64,000 bases of DNA from positions 7,108,001-7,172,000 of the forward strand of contig NZ_CP151099.1 of assembly GCF_038096175.1 (NCBI RefSeq), given 5' to 3'. A program made the position numbers and the translations under genes. The notes below the pieces were generated by a model. It did not search any database. It was not told the DNA's origin and saw nothing but the letters and a program-made list of their open reading frames with translations. This document shows, piece by piece, positions 36,123 through 46,769 of this stretch (positions are counted from its first letter, which is position 1; the number at the start of each line of letters is the position of its first letter). The stretch is from Nostoc sp. UHCC 0302 (GTDB lineage Bacteria; Cyanobacteriota; Cyanobacteriia; Cyanobacteriales; Nostocaceae).

Positions 36123-36776
36123 ATGTCAGAACAAAAGTCCTTAGTTATCACCAAAGAAGAGGAAATATTCCCACTTTTTCCACGTTTACCCATTCTCACA
36201 AGTCTTCAAGCAAATTGGCATGGCATCTCTTTAGGATATATGTGTCAGCCAGCTTTTGCAGTTCCTGAAGTTTGCACTCCCAGATGTCACTCTTTAGCTA
36301 TTTTCACTCATGGCGCACGAGTAATTCACGCTGAACGCAAAATCGATGGACGCAGACATCGTGATGCTGTAGTTGGAGGTGATATCGTTATCACTCCCGT
36401 TAACATCGGGCATCAAGCAGCTTGGGATGCTGAAGGAGACTTTATCTTACTCGGTATTGAACCACAGATTGTCGCCCATGCAGTTGATGAATCAGTAGAT
36501 GTGGAGCAGGTTAAACTCATACCGCACTTTGCCACACCTGACCCCTTAGTTTATCAAATAGGGCTGGCACTTAAAGGTGTTTTAGAAAAAGATGCTTTAG
36601 GTAGTCGTCTTTATGCAGAGACTATGGTGAATGCCTTAGTAGTGCATTTATTACAACACTACTCGACGCGAAAACCGATATTAAAAGAATATACAAATGG
36701 TTTATCACGGCGTCAACTACAACATTATGTACGTCCCCTATGTGAGTCGATGGGACTACTACGGCGGGATGTTTAA
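36123..36776 (+). pseudogene. AraC-type regulator lacking its DNA-binding domain
   Basis: About 200 residues look like the sensor half of a cyanobacterial AraC-family regulator (HSLAIFTHGARVIHAERKID, GGDIVITPVNIGHQAAWDAE, SRLYAETMVNALVVHLLQHY). At [13 protein letters not shown], where the two helix-turn-helix motifs should follow, the DNA becomes ndhH in another frame and this frame ends 17 codons later ([13 protein letters not shown]). Intact relatives have roughly 300 residues. Without the HTH region it should not regulate as a normal AraC protein. Confidence 0.8.
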
Positions 36777-37728
36777 CGAAGCAGTGACGGTGAATGCTGT
36801 CGAGAAACTCGCAAATATTGCTATTCCAAAACGTGCCAGCTACATTCGCGTAATCATGCTGGAGTTAGCTCGAATTGTCAATCATCTGCTGTGGTTGGGG
36901 CCTTTTGTCGGAGACACTGGCGCACAAACTTTGATATTTTACACTTTACGCGATCGCGAAATGATTCTCGACCTGTTTGAAGCTGCTACGGGCTACCGCA
37001 TGGTCAATCATAATTATTTTCGCATTGGCGGCGTGGCTGCTGACCTACCTTTCGGCTGGGTGGATAAATGCGAAGACTTTTGTAACTACTTTGTACCCAA
37101 GATTGATGAGTATGAAAAATTGATTACCAACAACCCCATTTTTCGCCGCCGAGTTGAGGGTGTAGGTGTTCTGAGCCGCGAAGAGGCGATTAATTGGGGT
37201 ATTTCTGGCCCGATGTTACGGGCTTCTGGGGTGAAATGGGATTTACGAAAAGTTGACCACTACGAATGCTACGACGATTTTAACTGGCAAGTACAGTGGG
37301 ATACAGCAGGAGATTCTTTTGCTCGGTATGTCGTTAGAGTTGGCGAGATGCGCGAGTCAATCAAGATTATTCTGCAAGCACTCAAGGGATTACCTGGTGG
37401 TGCATACGAAAATTTGCAAGCTCAACGTCTCGCAGCAGGCGCTAAATCTGAATGGAATGGCTTTGATTACCAATTCATTGCGAAAAAAGTTGCACCCACA
37501 TTTAAAATTCCTCAAGGTGAAAACTATGTGCGTGTAGAGTCAGGGCGAGGAGAATTAGGCATCTTTATTATTGGAGATGATAATGTCTTCCCCTGGCGTT
37601 GGAAAATTCGCCCGGCTGATTTTAATAATTTGCAAGTTTTACCTCAGCTAATTAGAGGTCAAAAAGTTGCAGATATTTTCGTGATTTTGGGAAGTATTGA
37701 TGTGGTGATGGGGTCAGTTGACCGCTAA
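36697..37728 (+). pseudogene. ndhH: 5'-truncated NdhH (NAD(P)H dehydrogenase subunit H)
   Basis: From [20 protein letters not shown] onward this is a good Ndh[61 protein letters not shown] and the proper C-terminus [15 protein letters not shown]. Cyanobacterial NdhH has about 394 residues; the first 60 or so, including the GPHHPSMHG region near the quinone site, are absent and replaced by AraC-gene sequence. The frame can start at ATG 36697 or 36727, but with no ribosome site. The remaining 334 codons are free of stops. It may be a dead second copy or a recent rearrangement. It ends with a 4-bp overlap with the convergent phosphoesterase gene. Confidence 0.85.
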
Positions 37729-39299
37729 ATAATCAACGGTTTAAGTTCGCGATTATGCCATTTCCGCTGATACCATTCAGCAACTAAAGGACGGACAACG
37801 AACTTGGGCTGTGCATCGCCTTTAACATCAATGCGTAAACCAGAGTAAGGTCGTCGCTTCTGGAAACCTTGACCGTTGCGACCAATGAACAGATGCGATC
37901 GCGCCACTAATCTGTTCTCTTGTTTTCCTGCATCTCCCATCAACTCCATCAAATCTGTTCCCTCAGTTCGCTGGCGTCTGAGACTAAACCCACTACCGCC
38001 ACAAACAATCCAAGGAATATGAGCATCAGCGTGTCCCGTGTCCATTGTCTGTAAGTATTCTAAGCAGTGAGCATGACCATTTAATACTAAATCAACTAAA
38101 GGACGCCCCTGATTTAGGGAACCCACAGCTTCAGCTACCCCGTCCAATACATCACGCAAGCGACTGCGAATTGCCAAAGTTTGCGCCTGCTGCCACTTAG
38201 TAGCCTCAGTTACATAAGGAGGATGATGGAAATAAATCACCCTTCCCCGAACCTCAGCAGTATTCCAAGATTCAATTAGCCTGAGCTTCAGCCACTCCAG
38301 TTGTTCAAAATCAGTCACCATTGTTTTGTTAGTGGCTAATTGCTTATCGATATCAACAATTAGCTCCTCAATTTGTGACAACTTGGCGTGCAAATCGTCT
38401 AGTTGGTCAGCTTCGGTGGGATTGTTAGGATTCAGCTTTGTAGAAGTTTCAATAATTTCTAGCTTTTCTTGCTCGAAATCTTCTCGGCGTTTTTCTAATA
38501 TTTTGCGATCGGCTTGGCCTTCCCTTGTTGTCGGCAACGGCGGCGGATCATTAAATGTATTAGAATCCAGTGCAAAGAAGTCAATCCCACCGTAGCGAAA
38601 AGTGTAATAGCGATTGGGAAGGCGGGTAAAATGCCCTGGTTCATAGCGAAGACAACGGCCTGTGTCTGTTTTTGCAGTGTAGTATTTTTCTAGGTGACGG
38701 GCTAAGTCTCCGGGAAGCTGATACGCTTGGAGGTAGTCTAGAAACGCTCGTGCATAAGCGTCACCCGTGCTAGAACCATGCAAACCGACATCAAGGTCTA
38801 AACGCGATCGCAACAGACGCCGAATGGGCAGTGTTGTCAGTGATACCAAACTTAATACAATCGGCAAATCATAGTAATCGTGATTTCCTGGTATGGGTAA
38901 GATTGGCAAATCAAAAACCATGCGATCGTAGGCGATGCGTTTCGGATGTTCTCCGCCTACGAGAAATTCCTGGTAAGGTTGGATAAAGTTTTGCTGATAG
39001 AACTCACTCGACCCCACTAAATAGATGACATCACCTGTATGCAGCATAAAACGGCATTCATTGTGATGGGGCAGCATGAGTTTAGCCACTTCTCGTTGAG
39101 GATTGTTTCCCCCGTGTCTTCCAGAACCACTATCCCCTATAACTAAAAACGAGAACTCAGAATCATCTGCTCGACCATCGTCTAGCACCATTCGAGTCTG
39201 GTCAATACCCGATTCCACAATCAACGGATCTTGCCACCGTACCCGCTGATTCATTTTATAAATTTTCTTGGCGATCGCTGGATCAGATACAAGTTTCAA
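37725..39299 (-). CDS. Calcineurin-like metallophosphoesterase
   Basis: 524 residues. All five metallophosphoesterase blocks are visible: [36 protein letters not shown] and [11 protein letters not shown] helical insert of about 60 residues ([20 protein letters not shown]...[19 protein letters not shown]) sits between blocks 3 and 4 and is probably a coiled coil. The start is TTG with AGGAG nine bases upstream; an ATG 15 codons on is possible. Substrate unknown. It may be cotranscribed after the lipid kinase, 88 bp or so upstream on the same strand. Confidence 0.88.
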   Translation of the reverse strand: MKLVSDPAIAKKIYKMNQRVRWQDPLIVESGIDQTRMVLDDGRADDSEFSFLVIGDSGSGRHGGNNPQREVAKLMLPHHNECRFMLHTGDVIYLVGSSEFYQQNFIQPYQEFLVGGEHPKRIAYDRMVFDLPILPIPGNHDYYDLPIVLSLVSLTTLPIRRLLRSRLDLDVGLHGSSTGDAYARAFLDYLQAYQLPGDLARHLEKYYTAKTDTGRCLRYEPGHFTRLPNRYYTFRYGGIDFFALDSNTFNDPPPLPTTREGQADRKILEKRREDFEQEKLEIIETSTKLNPNNPTEADQLDDLHAKLSQIEELIVDIDKQLATNKTMVTDFEQLEWLKLRLIESWNTAEVRGRVIYFHHPPYVTEATKWQQAQTLAIRSRLRDVLDGVAEAVGSLNQGRPLVDLVLNGHAHCLEYLQTMDTGHADAHIPWIVCGGSGFSLRRQRTEGTDLMELMGDAGKQENRLVARSHLFIGRNGQGFQKRRPYSGLRIDVKGDAQPKFVVRPLVAEWYQRKWHNRELKPLII

Positions 39300-39386
39300 A
39301 GCAATCTACTCCTGAATCTTTAATTGGAAGGATGAGGGGCAGGGGGCATACTTCTCTACGAGAGGCTGCGCCCTGCTTCCCTGCCC

Positions 39387-40346
39387 CTACTCTTTCTCCT
39401 CAATAATCAAATTAGGAAGCCCTTCTAGTTTTTCCGTAGGCTCAACTTCTTCTACTGATGGCACAAAAATCTTCAAGCCTGCTGGAACGCACTTAACTTC
39501 AATCGGAGTTGTGCCTACTATCTCACCATCTAGAGCAACCTTTTGCGGGGGGTCTGTGATGATTTTAAATTGTTTGGCTCGCAGAAAGCCAATATCATCC
39601 CGCTCTGCGGCATTACCTGTAGAAGCTGTTTGGAAAAGATGGAATGTCGCAGCGATCGCTCCTGCTTTGCTTGTTGCAGCTACGATTGTTAAATCTAGTA
39701 ACCCATCGTCATAAACAATACCTGCTGGGCCTTGAGCTAAAACTGAAGTTGCTGGTGCAGCATTTGCTACTGTCACCGCGACAGCACTCGTTTTAATTAT
39801 TTTATCTTCAGTCTCAATTTCAACATCAAAGCTTTGTAAATTTCTCAGTTGCTGGATTCCTGCCAGGACGTACGCCATGATGCCAAAGCGTTTCTTAGCT
39901 TCTCTGTCTGCGTGTTCTACGGTTTCAGCCTCAAAGCCAATACCTGCTAGCAGTACCATTGGGCGATCGTTGCAATAGGCTGCATCTACATTACGAGTTT
40001 TTCCCTGCACAATTGTCTGACAGGCAGCGGTAATCGTATCAGGAATTCCTAAAGCTGTGGCAAAAGCATTTGCTGTGCCGCGGGATATTATGCCAATTGG
40101 AATATCTGTACCCACTACAGCCGCCGCTGCCGCTGAGAGTGTGCCATCTCCCCCCGAGGCAATGATCGCATCAACCCCTCGTTCTACCGCTGCATAGGCC
40201 AGTTCCTCAGCATCAACTTCTTCACTTGTCAGATAAATATCCAAATCAATTTCTGGCTCTAAGATTGCCCGAATTTCTGCCAGTTCTAGTTCTGGGTCAC
40301 CCTGACCCGCTACAGGATTGAAGATAAGGCAGGCGGAACGGTTCAT
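39387..40346 (-). CDS. Diacylglycerol/lipid kinase family protein (YegS-like)
   Basis: About 319 residues from ATG 40346 (MNRSACLIFNPVAGQGDPE); a TTG four codons earlier is open too. The nucleotide-binding loop IIASGGDGTLSAAAAAVVG and the following PIGIISRGTANAFATALGIP identify the DAGK catalytic fold; the C-terminal beta domain ends with VALDGEIVGTTPIEVKCVPAGLKIFVP. It phosphorylates a lipid alcohol, most likely diacylglycerol or a sphingoid-like lipid; the substrate is not readable. Upstream of the phosphoesterase on the same strand. Confidence 0.9.
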   Translation of the reverse strand: MNRSACLIFNPVAGQGDPELELAEIRAILEPEIDLDIYLTSEEVDAEELAYAAVERGVDAIIASGGDGTLSAAAAAVVGTDIPIGIISRGTANAFATALGIPDTITAACQTIVQGKTRNVDAAYCNDRPMVLLAGIGFEAETVEHADREAKKRFGIMAYVLAGIQQLRNLQSFDVEIETEDKIIKTSAVAVTVANAAPATSVLAQGPAGIVYDDGLLDLTIVAATSKAGAIAATFHLFQTASTGNAAERDDIGFLRAKQFKIITDPPQKVALDGEIVGTTPIEVKCVPAGLKIFVPSVEEVEPTEKLEGLPNLIIEEKE

Positions 40347-40571
40347 AAGGCATGACAACTAAGATTAGATTCTTAAAATACCAAATTATTATTAGCATTC
40401 CTGTAAAGTTTCACCTTCCCTCTGACGGAAGGTTTGACCCTCTTTAAAAATGTCCAAAAAGAGAAGTGGGGAGTAGGAAAGTGAGGAAGCGAACAATTAT
40501 TATTATTCATCCCCCTTATCTTCCTCATCTATATCTGTTATCTTCTGTTTGTACACAAAAAGGATTGTCCT

Positions 40572-40997
40572 ATGCATCAGTTATTCCCAGTTTTAATAAG
40601 TATTTTAACTTTCAGCAGTTTAGATACTCCTACTATGAAAATAGCAAGCACAACGCCCAACTTACCAGGGGTATACTTATTAGCTCAAAAGCTCAACTGT
40701 AACAATGCTCAAACTCAAATGGAAATCAACGAATGCGCTCGGTTATCTTATCAGAGAACTGATAAAAAACTGAATCAAATTTATCAACAACTACTGCCAA
40801 AGTTGCAAGGTTCTAGACAGCAGAAGTTGATTGCTGCCCAGCAAACATGGATCAAGTTTCGAGATAGCAGTTGTCAGTTTGAAGCAAGTAGATATGAAGG
40901 AGGAAGTATTGCTCCTACCATTTATTTAGCTTGCCTAGAAAAGATTACAAAACAGCGCACTCAACAATTACAAGAATATCTCAAACCTGACTCTTAA
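40572..40997 (+). CDS. LprI/DUF1311-like protein
   Basis: 141 residues. The C-terminal 100 residues have the four-cysteine LprI pattern: LNCNNAQTQMEINECARLSY, then LIAAQQTWIKFRDSSCQFEA and YLACLEKITKQRTQQLQEYL. The N-terminus is only weakly hydrophobic (LFPVLISILTFSS), a possible export signal. In proteobacteria and mycobacteria this family includes lysozyme inhibitors; for cyanobacteria that role is unproven. Confidence 0.8.
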   Translation: MHQLFPVLISILTFSSLDTPTMKIASTTPNLPGVYLLAQKLNCNNAQTQMEINECARLSYQRTDKKLNQIYQQLLPKLQGSRQQKLIAAQQTWIKFRDSSCQFEASRYEGGSIAPTIYLACLEKITKQRTQQLQEYLKPDS

Positions 40998-41227
40998 TAT
41001 AAGTGCTGAGTATAGACCAGATTAATCGCGTCTCTACAAGATTAATGAGCGAGCAGAACCTGAAGACTATTGAGTAATTAGAAATAATGTAAAATAATGT
41101 AAAGAAAAATCAAAGTAAAGTTGACCATAATTAAGCGATCGCACTCTCATGAGTCACTCACTAAGGTAGTCTAGATGAGAGTGAATTTATCGCCTGGTTT
41201 AACATACCTGGTTTGACATATTGTTTT

Positions 41228-42199
41228 ATGACTTCAGTTGTTTCGAGTCCCGCACGCACCATTCGTATTGGCACACGCAAAAGCCAACTCGCTCTTGTTC
41301 AAACATACTGGGTACAAGAGCAACTCCAGAAAAGCTTTCCTGATATCACTTTTGAAGTCCACTCCATGTCTACCCAAGGCGACAAAATCCTGGATGTAGC
41401 ATTAGCTAAGATTGGTGATAAAGGATTATTTACTAAAGAACTTGAACTGGGTATGCTCAATCAGGAGATTGACTTTGCAGTTCATTCTTTGAAGGATCTG
41501 CCTACTAACCTACCAGAAGGGTTAACACTGGCAGCAATTACAGAACGAGAAAATCCCGCAGATGCACTAGTTGTGCATGAAAAGTATAAAGATAAACAAA
41601 TCGATACTCTACCAGATGGTGCGGTAATCGGTACATCTTCTCTGCGGCGATTAGCACAGTTACGCCACCATTTTCCTCACTTTACTTTTAAAGATGTGCG
41701 AGGAAACTTAAATACACGGCTAGCGAAACTAGATTCAGGTGAATATGATGCCTTAATTTTGGCAGCAGCAGGATTAGAGCGATTGGGAATGAGCGATCGC
41801 ATTCATCAAATTTTACCCAAAGAAATCTCTCTCCACGCTGTTGGTCAAGGAGCATTAGGTATAGAATGCCGTGCTGATGATAGTGAACTTATATCGCTAC
41901 TCAAAGCTATTGAACATCAAGAAACACGCGATCGCTGTCTTGCCGAACGAGCTTTTTTACGTGATTTAGAAGGCGGCTGTCAAGTACCTATTGGTGTAAA
42001 TACAGAAATCAATGGTGATAATTTAACACTAACAGGTATAGTCACCAGTGTGGATGGTCAAAAGCTGGTAAAAGATACTGTCAGCGGCAAAGCCAATAAT
42101 GCTGAAGCGCTAGGTACAGAATTAGCTCTTTCGTTACGGCAACAGGGAGCGCAGGAAATTTTGGCAGAAATCTTTGCTGTCATTCAGCGGGGTTCGTAA
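41228..42199 (+). CDS. hemC: Porphobilinogen deaminase (hydroxymethylbilane synthase)
   Basis: About 323 residues from ATG 41228; the frame is open five codons further up from a TTG. It joins four porphobilinogens into hydroxymethylbilane, an early step to chlorophyll, haem and phycobilins. Typical motifs: [60 protein letters not shown], and the dipyrromethane cofactor cysteine in [11 protein letters not shown]. Single-gene unit, no evident control site. Confidence 0.96.
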   Translation: MTSVVSSPARTIRIGTRKSQLALVQTYWVQEQLQKSFPDITFEVHSMSTQGDKILDVALAKIGDKGLFTKELELGMLNQEIDFAVHSLKDLPTNLPEGLTLAAITERENPADALVVHEKYKDKQIDTLPDGAVIGTSSLRRLAQLRHHFPHFTFKDVRGNLNTRLAKLDSGEYDALILAAAGLERLGMSDRIHQILPKEISLHAVGQGALGIECRADDSELISLLKAIEHQETRDRCLAERAFLRDLEGGCQVPIGVNTEINGDNLTLTGIVTSVDGQKLVKDTVSGKANNAEALGTELALSLRQQGAQEILAEIFAVIQRGS

Positions 42200-42292
42200 G
42201 CAATTGAGCAAGCGGATGTGATTAGATAAGTAAGTAATCAATGAACAGTAATCAATAGCCAGTGAACAGTGAAAAACTGATAACTGACTCTT

Positions 42293-42351
42293 GTACAGAC
42301 GCGTAGACGCTCGAAGAGCGGCTTCTCGTAAGAGTATAATCGCGTCTCTAC
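42293..42351 (+). repeat. GACGCG palindrome carrying a nested insert (copy 1)
   Basis: GTACAGACGCG and AATCGCGTCTCTAC are the two arms of the common 28-bp palindrome; between them is TAGACGCTCGAAGAGCGG followed by CTTCTCGTAAGAGTAT. The insert itself forms a small hairpin (CGCTC/GAGCG). The same compound structure occurs at 43865-43923 and 48934-48992. Confidence 0.75.
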
Positions 42352-42394
42352 TAATGACAACTGTATAAGCAGAATCAGGGAAATCAAAATTACC

Positions 42395-43837
42395 ATGCGG
42401 ATTCTATTCGTTGCAGCAGAGGCAGCTCCCATTGCGAAAGTAGGAGGAATGGGTGATGTCGTCGGGGCATTGCCCAAAGTCTTGAGAGAATTAGGCCATG
42501 ATGTGCGGATATTCTTGCCTTACTACGGTATGTTGCCAGACAAAATGGAGATTCCTAAAGAACCCGTTTGGAAGGGATCTGCCATGTTTCAGGACTTTGC
42601 AGTTTACGAAAGCGTTCTACCTGGTACTGATGTTCCCTTGTACTTATTTGGACATCCCGTCTTCCTCCCCCGCCGCATTTATGGTGGAGAAGATGAAGAT
42701 TGGCGATTCACCTTCTTTGCGAATGGTGCAGCTGAGTTTGCCTGGAATTACTGGAAGCCAGAAATTATCCATTGCCATGATTGGCACACAGGAATGATTC
42801 CTGTATGGATGCACCAAGACCCTGATATTACCACCGTGTTTACTATTCATAACTTGGCTTATCAAGGGCCGTGGCGTTGGTATTTGGAGAAAATTACTTG
42901 GTGTCCTTGGTATATGCAAGGACACAACACAATGGCAGCGGCAGTGCAATTTGCTAACAGGGTCAATACAGTTTCGCCAACTTATGCCGAGCAAATTAAG
43001 ACACCGACTTATGGTGAAACATTAGAAGGATTGCTATCCTTTATTAGCGGTAAACTATCTGGGATTATCAACGGTATTGATACTGAGATTTATAATCCAG
43101 AAAATGATAAATACATTACCCAAACCTTCACTGCTGATACTTTAGTTAAACGCAAGGCTAACAAAATTGCTTTGCAAGAAGAAGTAGGATTAGAAGTGAA
43201 TTCCAAAGCCTTTCTAATCGGCATTGTCACCCGATTAGTTGAACAAAAAGGCATTGATTTGATATTACAAATCCTTGATCGCTTCCTGTCTTATACTGAT
43301 GCACAATTTGTGTTGTTAGGGACAGGCGATCGCTATTACGAAACCCAAATGTGGCAGTTAGCATCCCGCTTTCCCGGACGCATGGCAACATACTTACTCT
43401 ATAACGATGCCTTGTCTCGCCGGATTTATGCTGGTACTGATGCTTTCTTGATGCCTAGTCGTTTTGAACCCTGCGGTATTAGCCAAATGATGGCTTTGCG
43501 TTATGGTTCAGTGCCAATTGTTCGCCGTACAGGTGGATTAGTCGACACTGTATCACACCACGATCCGGAAAATGCAGCAGGCACAGGTTATTGCTTTGAC
43601 CGCTATGAACCGCTAGACCTTTTCACCTGTATGATCAGGGCCTGGGAAGGCTTCCGTTTCAAACCCCAATGGCAGGAACTACAAAAACGCGGCATGAGCG
43701 AAAACTTTAGTTGGTATGAATCTGCCAAGCAGTACGTCAAGCTGTACAAGTCAATTTACGGCCTGCCAGAAGAAGAGGAGCAGAAACCAGAACCAGAGTT
43801 AGTAGTAACCGAAGCTGTTACTAGTGGGACAACCTAA
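42395..43837 (+). CDS. glgA: Glycogen synthase
   Basis: 480 residues, GT5 family. It adds glucose from ADP-glucose to glycogen. The N-terminal ADP-glucose site [13 protein letters not shown] (Lys15) is intact, and the C-terminal catalytic region has the expected [19 protein letters not shown] and [10 protein letters not shown]. The ATG at 42395 fits the family start ([18 protein letters not shown]). It is flanked on both sides by nested palindromic repeats. It stands alone, as is common in cyanobacteria. Confidence 0.96.
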   Translation: MRILFVAAEAAPIAKVGGMGDVVGALPKVLRELGHDVRIFLPYYGMLPDKMEIPKEPVWKGSAMFQDFAVYESVLPGTDVPLYLFGHPVFLPRRIYGGEDEDWRFTFFANGAAEFAWNYWKPEIIHCHDWHTGMIPVWMHQDPDITTVFTIHNLAYQGPWRWYLEKITWCPWYMQGHNTMAAAVQFANRVNTVSPTYAEQIKTPTYGETLEGLLSFISGKLSGIINGIDTEIYNPENDKYITQTFTADTLVKRKANKIALQEEVGLEVNSKAFLIGIVTRLVEQKGIDLILQILDRFLSYTDAQFVLLGTGDRYYETQMWQLASRFPGRMATYLLYNDALSRRIYAGTDAFLMPSRFEPCGISQMMALRYGSVPIVRRTGGLVDTVSHHDPENAAGTGYCFDRYEPLDLFTCMIRAWEGFRFKPQWQELQKRGMSENFSWYESAKQYVKLYKSIYGLPEEEEQKPEPELVVTEAVTSGTT

Positions 43838-43864
43838 ACAACTAGTGGGCATGGGGCATTAGGA

Positions 43865-43923
43865 GTACAGACGCGATTATTCTCTTACGAGAAGCCGCTC
43901 TTCGAGCGTCTACGCGTCTCTAC
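43865..43923 (-). repeat. GACGCG palindrome carrying a nested insert (copy 2, inverted)
   Basis: The same compound repeat as at 42293-42351 in the opposite orientation, so that copies flank glgA as inverted repeats about 1.5 kb apart. Confidence 0.75.
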
Positions 43924-44008
43924 AGGAGTTAAGAGTCAACACTCAAGAGTAAGTCTCCCCCTGCTTCCCCTGTTTCCCCTGCTCCCCTACTCCCCACTCC
44001 CTCCAAAA

Positions 44009-44980
44009 TCACAACCCCAACTCTTCTGGAAGCCCCAGCATAATATTTAAGTTTTGGATAGCGGCTCCAGATGCGCCCTTACCCAAGTTATCGAGGCGGG
44101 CAACTAATAGCGCCTCTTGGGTACTATCATTTGCAAATACGAAAACCTGAACAACATTAGTGTCGTTCATAGCTGTCGCATCCAAAAATGTTCCTTCTCG
44201 CAGTAGACTAGGCTCTTTATATGAAGCAACTTGGACAAATTTCTCACCTTGATAGTAGTCTGCGATCGCTTCATGGATAGCCTCACCTGATGGCGGATTA
44301 TCTAAAGTCCACAGTGGCAAAGGTATCTGTACCAGCATCCCCTGCTCAAAATCACCCACTGCTGGTACAAACAGCGGCGGCGATGCTAAACCTGAATGCT
44401 GATGCATTTCCTTGACGTGCTTATGCCCAAACTGCAAACCATAGATGCCATAGGGATAAAGTGAAGCTGTTCCGGCTTGCTGCTCATGGTAGGTATCGTA
44501 CTGTTTGATGAGATTTTTTCCGCCACCGGAGTAACCTGAAACTGCATTAATGGTAATCGGAAAGTGCTTAGGAATTAGGTTTTTGGCTAGTAACGGACGA
44601 ATACAAGCCAAAAAGCCTGTAGGATAACAACCAGGATTACTGACAAACTGAGCCTTAGCGATTTGCTCTCGTTGCCCTGGATTTAGTTCCGGAAAGCCAT
44701 ATACCCAGTCTTTAGCTGTTCGATAAGCAGTACTAGCATCAAGAATCTTAACCGTAGTACTAGTTACTAAGCTCACAGCTTCGCGGGCTGCATCATCAGG
44801 TAAGCAGAGAATCGCAACATCAACAGCATTAATTAGTTTCGCTCGCTCACTTGCATCCCGACGCTTAGATGCATCAATACTCATTAACTCGATATCATCT
44901 CGTTGGCTGAGGCGCGAGTAAATCTGTAAACCTGTGGTTCCCGATTCTCCATCAATAAAAATTTTAGGTTTAGTAATCAT
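44009..44980 (-). CDS. argC: N-acetyl-gamma-glutamyl-phosphate reductase, short type
   Basis: About 323 residues from ATG 44980 (MITKPKIFIDGESGTTG); a TTG seven codons earlier is also open. It reduces N-acetylglutamyl phosphate to the semialdehyde in arginine synthesis. The NADP-binding start IFIDGESGTTGLQIYSRL and the catalytic cysteine in SNPGCYPTGF are present, with the catalytic His region in LQFGHKHVKEM. The FIDGESGTTG start marks the shorter ArgC class; cyanobacteria often have a longer ArgC too, so this may be a second copy. Confidence 0.92.
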   Translation of the reverse strand: MITKPKIFIDGESGTTGLQIYSRLSQRDDIELMSIDASKRRDASERAKLINAVDVAILCLPDDAAREAVSLVTSTTVKILDASTAYRTAKDWVYGFPELNPGQREQIAKAQFVSNPGCYPTGFLACIRPLLAKNLIPKHFPITINAVSGYSGGGKNLIKQYDTYHEQQAGTASLYPYGIYGLQFGHKHVKEMHQHSGLASPPLFVPAVGDFEQGMLVQIPLPLWTLDNPPSGEAIHEAIADYYQGEKFVQVASYKEPSLLREGTFLDATAMNDTNVVQVFVFANDSTQEALLVARLDNLGKGASGAAIQNLNIMLGLPEELGL

Positions 44981-45137
44981 GCGATCGCGATCGGTTCTCA
45001 AGTTCAGTAAGATAAGCTTGAACCCAACGATAGATCATTGTCTGGTCTACTTTATGAGTCCTTGTTCTTCACTGTCGTATATCTACTAGAGTATTACTAG
45101 TTTTTGTAACAAAATCAGATTTTTTAGTTAAAGAAGA

Positions 45138-46253
45138 TTAGCCAATTGCTAAATAATTTTGCACAATTTCCAAGATGCGTTCTGCTGCATGACCATCGCC
45201 AAAAGGATTAATTGCATTTGCCATTGCTTGATATGCAGTTGAATTACTCAGTAACTCAGCAGATGCAGCAAAAATTTCCTCACTATTAGTTCCTACAAGT
45301 TTTGCTGTACCTGCCGTCACAGCCTCTGGTCTCTCCGTAGTTTCTCGCAAAACCAAAACTGGTTTACCAAGGCTAGGTGCTTCTTCCTGCAAGCCGCCAG
45401 AATCCGTTAGCAAAAGATGCGATCGCCCAATTGCTCCCACCAGTTCCCCGTAATCTAATGGTTCTGTTAAAAAAATTCGCGGATGATTCCCTAATAGCGC
45501 CTCCAAAGGTTCACGCACAGTCGGGTTGCGGTGCAATGGTAATAGCAAAGCCGTATCAGGAAACTTATTTAAGATTTGTAAAAACCCTTTAGCGATCGCT
45601 TGGAGTGGTTCTCCCCAATTCTCCCGACGATGAACTGTTGCTAGTAAAACGCGATAGGATTCCCAGTCTAAGCCAGGGATATTACAAGCTGGTTGCGTTG
45701 CAGCCACACTCAATAAAGCATCAATTACCGTGTTACCTGTTAGATGAATTTCCCCTAAAACACCAGAACGCTGCAAGTTTTCTACAGCGCCAGAAGTGGG
45801 CGCAAAGTGTAACTGAGTGAGTTGAGAAATCAAGCGCCTATTAGCTTCTTCTGGGTAAGGATTAAAAATATTATCTGTTCTTAAGCCTGCTTCTACATGG
45901 CCTACAGGAATTTTTTGATAAAAAGCTGCCAAAGTAGCGGCAAAAGCCGTAGTAGTATCTCCCTGTACTACCACCAAATCTGGTTTTTGCTCCTGAAAAA
46001 ATGCTTCTAAACCTCGCAAACTGCGGCAGGTAATATCGTTTAAAGATTGCCGAGGCTGCATAATCTCTAGGTCATGATTTGCCTTGATGTTGAACAATTG
46101 CATCACCTGTTCAACCATCTCTCGATGCTGCCCAGTTAAAATCACTTCCAACTCAAAACTTGGGGACTTTTGGAAAACCTGAATCACCGGAGCCAGTTTA
46201 ATTGCTTCTGGACGAGTACCCAAGATAACGCAAACTCGTTTTTTATTAATCAT
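45138..46253 (-). CDS. wecB: UDP-N-acetylglucosamine 2-epimerase (non-hydrolysing)
   Basis: 371 residues. It interconverts UDP-GlcNAc and UDP-ManNAc for surface polysaccharides. Motifs: VILGTRPEAIKLAPVI at the start, VQGDTTTAFAATLAAFY, VGHVEAGLRT, LATVHRRENWG, and the late LLTDSGGLQEEAPSLGKPVL with TERPEA. ATG at 46253 is preceded by heptameric ATTAGT-like repeats. Stands alone on the minus strand. Confidence 0.95.
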   Translation of the reverse strand: MINKKRVCVILGTRPEAIKLAPVIQVFQKSPSFELEVILTGQHREMVEQVMQLFNIKANHDLEIMQPRQSLNDITCRSLRGLEAFFQEQKPDLVVVQGDTTTAFAATLAAFYQKIPVGHVEAGLRTDNIFNPYPEEANRRLISQLTQLHFAPTSGAVENLQRSGVLGEIHLTGNTVIDALLSVAATQPACNIPGLDWESYRVLLATVHRRENWGEPLQAIAKGFLQILNKFPDTALLLPLHRNPTVREPLEALLGNHPRIFLTEPLDYGELVGAIGRSHLLLTDSGGLQEEAPSLGKPVLVLRETTERPEAVTAGTAKLVGTNSEEIFAASAELLSNSTAYQAMANAINPFGDGHAAERILEIVQNYLAIG

Positions 46254-46339
46254 TAGTCAATAGTCATTAGCCATTAGTTAATAGTCTATAGTCAATGGTT
46301 AATGGTCAATCTTCACAAATGACAAATGACTATGAAATG

Positions 46340-46360
46340 AAAAAACCCGGCTGAACCGGG
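46340..46360 (-). terminator. Intrinsic terminator after the gene at 46395
   Basis: On the minus strand the perfectly paired arms CCCGG and CCGGG (part of CCCGGTTCAGCCGGG) are followed directly by TTTTTT. It lies 35 bp past the stop of the 124-residue membrane protein and before wecB, so the two are separately transcribed. Confidence 0.85.
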
Positions 46361-46394
46361 CAGATGCACTGTTTGTCGAATTTAGCAGTGATAA

Positions 46395-46769
46395 CTACAT
46401 TTTGATATCACAGGTTAAAGGGCAAGCAGCATAAACAGGCGTCTGCATTTCATCTGCTTCACCATGCAACCAGCTTAACCATTTAATTTCCTTGGGATGA
46501 ACACCCTTCGCAGTTAGTACACCCGCAGCCATCACAACCGCCATTACATTAAACATTATTAAACCACCTGCCACGAGCAAAACAGCACTAACAGGCATCA
46601 CAGATTGTAAAACAATCGACAACAGACATCCGACCGTAGCCATCAAAACAACTAATGGGAAACCGACAACCAACAAGCATACTGCCAATGTGAAAGTCCA
46701 GATCAAAAAGCTTTTGATCATTACCAAGGAGTAGGTCTTTCCTAGATTAGAGCTTTGAGCCGAAACCAT
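46395..46769 (-). CDS. Small membrane protein of unknown function
   Basis: About 124 residues. The ATG at 46769 is chosen because GGGAGG lies eight bases upstream; an open TTG start five codons earlier would overlap that site. Two or three transmembrane segments (SFLIWTFTLAVCLLVVGFPL, VLMATVGCLLSIVLQ, PVSAVLLVAGGLIMFNVMAVV) are followed by a soluble tail with two Cys (VYAACPLTCDIKM). No family recognised. It ends in a strong intrinsic terminator, which supports it being an expressed single gene. Confidence 0.75.
   Translation of the reverse strand: MVSAQSSNLGKTYSLVMIKSFLIWTFTLAVCLLVVGFPLVVLMATVGCLLSIVLQSVMPVSAVLLVAGGLIMFNVMAVVMAAGVLTAKGVHPKEIKWLSWLHGEADEMQTPVYAACPLTCDIKM

Noticed and set aside
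42293-43923. Composite transposon carrying glgA between inverted repeats
   Set aside because: The flanking units are only about 59 bp, have no transposase, and a third copy occurs alone at 48934; glgA itself is a normal core gene.
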